From NCBI GenBank assembly GCA_022709585.1, contig JAKLIN010000005.1, forward strand, positions 1 through 26,497: a stretch of DNA of 26,497 nt, in the 5' to 3' direction. The stretch is from Nanobdellota archaeon (GTDB lineage: Archaea > Nanobdellota > Nanobdellia > Pacearchaeales > GW2011-AR1). Numbering within the stretch: the first letter of the stretch is position 1; each line of letters begins with the position of its first letter. The notes under the pieces are model-generated. The model saw only the letters and a program-made list of their open reading frames with translations, had not been told where the DNA came from and did not search any database. Both the position numbers and the translations under genes were made by a program. This document shows, in pieces, positions 24,014-26,497 of this stretch.

Positions 24014-24412
24014 TTAATCAGAAGAAAGAGACTGAATCTTTTTTTGAATCTCTAAAAGCTGCTGTTCCAGAGCATCTTCTGTCTTTGAGCTTTTTGACTT
24101 TGGTTTTATCTCTGAGATTGGTTCAACCTTTGTTTCAAAAATTATCTTTTGTTTGTGTGAATCTTTGAGTATCTTTGGGATTTCCAATTTAGGAAAAGTG
24201 GATTCCATTTTTTTTATGCTTGCTGAAAGTTTTTTGAGAGCCTTGTAGAAATTAATTTTAAGAGCAGTTTCTTGTTTTCTTAACTCGATATATCTATTTA
24301 TTGCCTTTAAGATAAGAATTAACTCAATTTCAGAAGTTAAAACATCTTTTCTTAAGAAAATTGCTTCACCATAATCCAATCTGATGTGGACAGGGCTGTT
24401 TTGTTCTGTCAT
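24014..24412 (-). CDS. Unknown coiled-coil protein, second gene of a coupled pair
   Basis: 132 residues. A short N-terminal strand region (PVHIRLDYGEAIFLRKDVL) is followed by long helices (about 25-80), a Pro/Lys linker (SEIKPKSKSSKTE) and a short C-terminal coiled coil (ALEQQLLEIQKKIQSL). Its ATG shares a base with the stop of the upstream gene (TAATG), so the two are probably translationally coupled and work together. No family recognised. The gap to AlaRS is 56 bases and AlaRS has its own TATA box. Confidence 0.7.
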   Translation of the reverse strand: MTEQNSPVHIRLDYGEAIFLRKDVLTSEIELILILKAINRYIELRKQETALKINFYKALKKLSASIKKMESTFPKLEIPKILKDSHKQKIIFETKVEPISEIKPKSKSSKTEDALEQQLLEIQKKIQSLSSD

Positions 24413-25047
24413 TATATTTTTGAGAAAATGTTTTTATCTATCCTTTCTATCTGATTTTTCATAGATTCCATCTTGGTTGTCCAAGACACTAATTCATCAT
24501 TTTCTTGTTCTTTAACCTCTTTGATTTTATTTAGCAATTTTTCTGCTTCAACAAGTTGTTTTTTCATGTCTGTAAAGAGATCCAAACTTTCTTCGAACTT
24601 CTCGAGTTTAATGAATACGGAATCCTCTTTGCTTTTAGTAACAATCTCTCGAGAGACTGAAGGCTTAGCTAACATCTTGGAAGAAGGCAGCATCTCCTCA
24701 GAAAGAATCTCTTTTGTTCTTGGAGACTCGGAATTAGAAGCAATTTTTTTGACTTCCTTAGTCACTTCCACTTCTTCATCATAGTCTTCCAAATCATCGT
24801 AATCCTCTTCCAACTCTTCTGTATCGTCTGGAAGTATATCACCTCTTACTTCCCCAGATACGGCATCTTTGATTGTATTTTGTGAAAATTTGTTTCCCAA
24901 AGAACTTGAAGGGAAACTAGGCAAAGCTTGTAACGGCCTTTTAACTTCTGTTGTTTTAGAAGAATTAAAATCAAGTTCAGGAAGCCTTGGAAGCTCCGGC
25001 AAACTTAATGGTCTCTCCTCTATTTTTTTACTTTTGAACAACCCCAT
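24412..25047 (-). CDS. Unknown protein with acidic linker and coiled coil, first gene of the pair
   Basis: 211 residues. The N-terminus (MGLFKSKKIEERPLSLPELP) is basic then Pro/Leu-rich; residues about 74-95 are almost all Asp/Glu/Tyr; residues about 140-211 are a coiled coil (SVFIKLEKFEESLDLF, LVEAEKLLNKIKEVKEQ, MKNQIERIDKNIF). No membrane segment or enzyme motif. The layout suits a scaffold or adaptor that binds through its coiled coil to the neighbouring 132-residue protein. I recall such pairs in DPANN genomes without an assigned role. It is divergent from TFE; a TATA-like TATAATATA near 25070-25078 (minus strand) is about 27 bases from the ATG. Confidence 0.7.
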   Translation of the reverse strand: MGLFKSKKIEERPLSLPELPRLPELDFNSSKTTEVKRPLQALPSFPSSSLGNKFSQNTIKDAVSGEVRGDILPDDTEELEEDYDDLEDYDEEVEVTKEVKKIASNSESPRTKEILSEEMLPSSKMLAKPSVSREIVTKSKEDSVFIKLEKFEESLDLFTDMKKQLVEAEKLLNKIKEVKEQENDELVSWTTKMESMKNQIERIDKNIFSKI

Positions 25048-25072
25048 TTTTATTATACTGCAATTTATATAT

Positions 25073-25087
25073 TATACTAGAAGTATA
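25073..25087. promoter_or_regulatory. Inverted repeat between the coiled-coil pair and TFE
   Basis: TATACT-AGA-AGTATA is a perfect six-base inverted repeat with a three-base spacer. It overlaps the likely TATA element of the leftward gene in a divergent 105-base region. It may be an operator for both directions, or chance in AT-rich DNA. Confidence 0.3.
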
Positions 25088-25152
25088 GGTTTAAAAACTT
25101 TATTTTTTTATCATATTAATAAACTTTAAATTTTTATTCGGTAAAATTCCAT

Positions 25153-25914
25153 ATGGATGAAAAATTAATCAAAGAGGCAATGTTTAACGTCGGTGGGAAA
25201 CCTGCTGAATCTTTAGTTGGCATTCTTGATGGGAAAAAATATACAAATGAATTCTTAATTGCAAAAAAATTGGATTTGACAATAAATCAAACAAGAAACA
25301 TTTTATATAAACTTTCTGAGCAAGGAATGGTTTCATCAACCAGAAAGAAAGATAAGAAGAAAGGATGGTACACTTACTCCTGGAAAATTGAGGAATTGAG
25401 AGCTTTAGAATTTTTGAGAGGAATTCTTGATAAAAGAATTGAGCAGCTTCAAAATCAAATTAAGAATAGGGAAACAGTAGGGTATTATTCTTGCACTAAA
25501 TGTAACATCGAATTCAATGAAGAAAATGCTCTTATTCAAGATTTCACTTGCCCAGAATGTGAAAGCATACTTGAACGCTCGGATAACACTAATGTTATTA
25601 AAGCATTTAAAAGAAATTTTGAAGAATTAGAGAAAAAATTGGGTATAATAAACAAAGATATTGAAGAAGAAAAAACAAGGCATCAGAAACAAAAAGACAG
25701 GGCTGTAAAAAAAGCTGTTAAATTCAAGAAAGAAGAAAGAATGAGAAAGTCTAGAGAAACAAGAGAAAAGAAAAAGAAACTTCTTAAGAAAGAAGAAAGA
25801 AAAAAAGCTCGTGAAGAAAAGAAGAAAGAGCCTAAATCAAAATCAAAGCCAAAAAAAGCTTCTAAAAAGGATTCTTCTAAAAAGAAAACTAAAAAAACTT
25901 CAAAAAAGAAGTAA
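25153..25914 (+). CDS. tfe: Transcription factor TFE (TFIIE-alpha homologue) with long basic tail
   Basis: 253 residues; archaeal TFE alpha is usually about 160-190. It helps open promoters at initiation with TFB and TBP. The N-terminal winged helix (about 1-85: KKYTNEFLIAKKLDLTINQTRNILYKLSEQGMV, GWYTYSWKI) is followed by a connecting helix (RIEQLQNQIKNRE) and a zinc ribbon with C114, C117, C133 and C136 (CTKC...CPEC). A further helix runs to about 170. From about 171 to 253 the protein is a highly charged, mostly Lys/Arg/Glu helix ending in a Ser/Lys/Thr-rich tail (KKASKKDSSKKKTKKTSKKK). That tail is an unusual extension. TATA-like CTTTAAATTTTT is centred about 25 bases before the ATG, implying a leaderless mRNA. 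Together with TFB at 5506 the window encodes two general initiation factors. Confidence 0.93.
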   Translation: MDEKLIKEAMFNVGGKPAESLVGILDGKKYTNEFLIAKKLDLTINQTRNILYKLSEQGMVSSTRKKDKKKGWYTYSWKIEELRALEFLRGILDKRIEQLQNQIKNRETVGYYSCTKCNIEFNEENALIQDFTCPECESILERSDNTNVIKAFKRNFEELEKKLGIINKDIEEEKTRHQKQKDRAVKKAVKFKKEERMRKSRETREKKKKLLKKEERKKAREEKKKEPKSKSKPKKASKKDSSKKKTKKTSKKK

Positions 25915-25942
25915 TTTTAAGTAAACTAATTTTAATTTAGAC

Positions 25943-26497
25943 ATGGGTAACTTTTATCTTAAAAAAAACAGAATTGGTTTTAAGCTTAGCGCAACAACCA
26001 GTTTGTTAATTGCGAATATAATTTGTTTTGTCATATTTTCAATTTTACTTTTAATAAATGAAAATTTTATTGATTACATCGCTCTTAAACCTTCAAATAT
26101 ATTTCAAGGAAAATATCTTTGGACTTTTTTAACTAGCATGTTCATGCACGGTGGATTTTTTCATTTGTTTGCAAATATGCTTTCTTTGATGTTTGTTGGT
26201 AAATTAGTTGAGAAAATTCTTGGCCCTAAAAGATATGTCCTATTTTATTTAGCTTCTGGTTTGTTCGCAGGGATTCTTTTTGTTTTATCTTCTTTGGTTT
26301 TAACTTCGGATTACAATACTTTCGCAGTTGGAGCTTCAGGTGCTTTGTTTGGATTCATTGGATTACTGATAATTTTAACACCTAATCTTCCTGTTTATGT
26401 AATGTTTATTCCAATTCCAATTAAAATGAAATATGCTGGTGTCGGAATGCTTTTTGGATTGTGGGCGATTTCTATCCTCGGAGGGCTTCCAGTAGGA
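25943..26497 (+). CDS. Rhomboid-family intramembrane protease, 3' end outside window (partial)
   Basis: The frame is open from ATG 25943 to the window edge (185 residues visible) and runs off the end. Rhomboids are multi-helix membrane proteins that cut other membrane proteins within the bilayer. Visible signatures: the first helix (about 17-38), the HGGFFHLFANM motif (about 69-79, with the oxyanion His/Asn), the GASG box with catalytic Ser132 (AVGASGALFG), and hydrophobic helices around 100-120 and 134-145. The catalytic His expected in the helix after the final GLPVG lies beyond the edge, so activity cannot be confirmed here. It begins 28 bases after TFE on the same strand and may be co-transcribed. 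Surface proteins encoded nearby are conceivable substrates, but nothing shows it. Confidence 0.92.
   Translation, partial: MGNFYLKKNRIGFKLSATTSLLIANIICFVIFSILLLINENFIDYIALKPSNIFQGKYLWTFLTSMFMHGGFFHLFANMLSLMFVGKLVEKILGPKRYVLFYLASGLFAGILFVLSSLVLTSDYNTFAVGASGALFGFIGLLIILTPNLPVYVMFIPIPIKMKYAGVGMLFGLWAISILGGLPVG

Noticed and set aside
1..26497. CRISPR arrays, insertion sequences, rRNA genes
   Set aside because: No regularly spaced repeats, terminal inverted repeats with a transposase, or rRNA-like stretches were seen on either strand.

Overview
The window reads as a low-GC archaeal chromosome segment, most likely from a small-genome DPANN lineage of the Woesearchaeota/Pacearchaeota kind. The archaeal evidence is TFB, TFE, ribosomal proteins eS8 and eS17, an LSm protein, the tRNA-splicing endonuclease EndA, tRNAs without encoded CCA, and TATA boxes centred about 25-28 bases before most start codons. 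The lineage is my inference from gene content and protein style. No computation was run.

Layout. 1-5336 is the 3' part of a giant, probably exported, Cys-containing protein. 5344-8417 is an information-processing block: tRNA-Leu, TFB, eS8, LSm, RNase Z, tRNA-Arg. 8418-10178, between tRNA-Arg and tRNA-Cys, holds one gene resembling the A1 nuclease of phage T5. 10256-14398 carries a single-pass surface protein, a GlyRS with an unusual N-terminal extension, a 21-residue lysine-rich mini-gene and tRNA-Met. 14495-19022 has eS17, a winged-helix protein with a charged linker, EndA and a bacterial-type LeuRS. 19080-22163 has a membrane-anchored transglutaminase-like protein, a domain-reduced pyruvate kinase homologue, a membrane-anchored Zot-like ATPase and a small unknown protein. 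22167-26497 has a short AlaRS of the type seen in CPR bacteria, a coupled pair of coiled-coil proteins, TFE with a long lysine-rich tail, and the start of a rhomboid protease cut by the window end.

How it works together. Most genes serve transcription (TFB, TFE), tRNA maturation (RNase Z, EndA), aminoacylation (Gly, Leu, Ala) and the ribosome. The synthetases have mixed ancestry: GlyRS is archaeal/eukaryotic in type, LeuRS and AlaRS are bacterial in type. Large exported proteins and the Zot-like ATPase form a second, surface-related theme. TATA-to-ATG spacing suggests mostly leaderless mRNAs, and this corrects three starts (LSm, eS17, the ATPase). The clear exception is the 21-residue mini-gene, which has a leader and a Shine-Dalgarno.

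No intergenic gap exceeds about 300 bases. The largest gaps (8418-8568, 13950-14096, 14163-14325) hold promoters and hairpins. I saw no CRISPR array, insertion sequence or replication origin.
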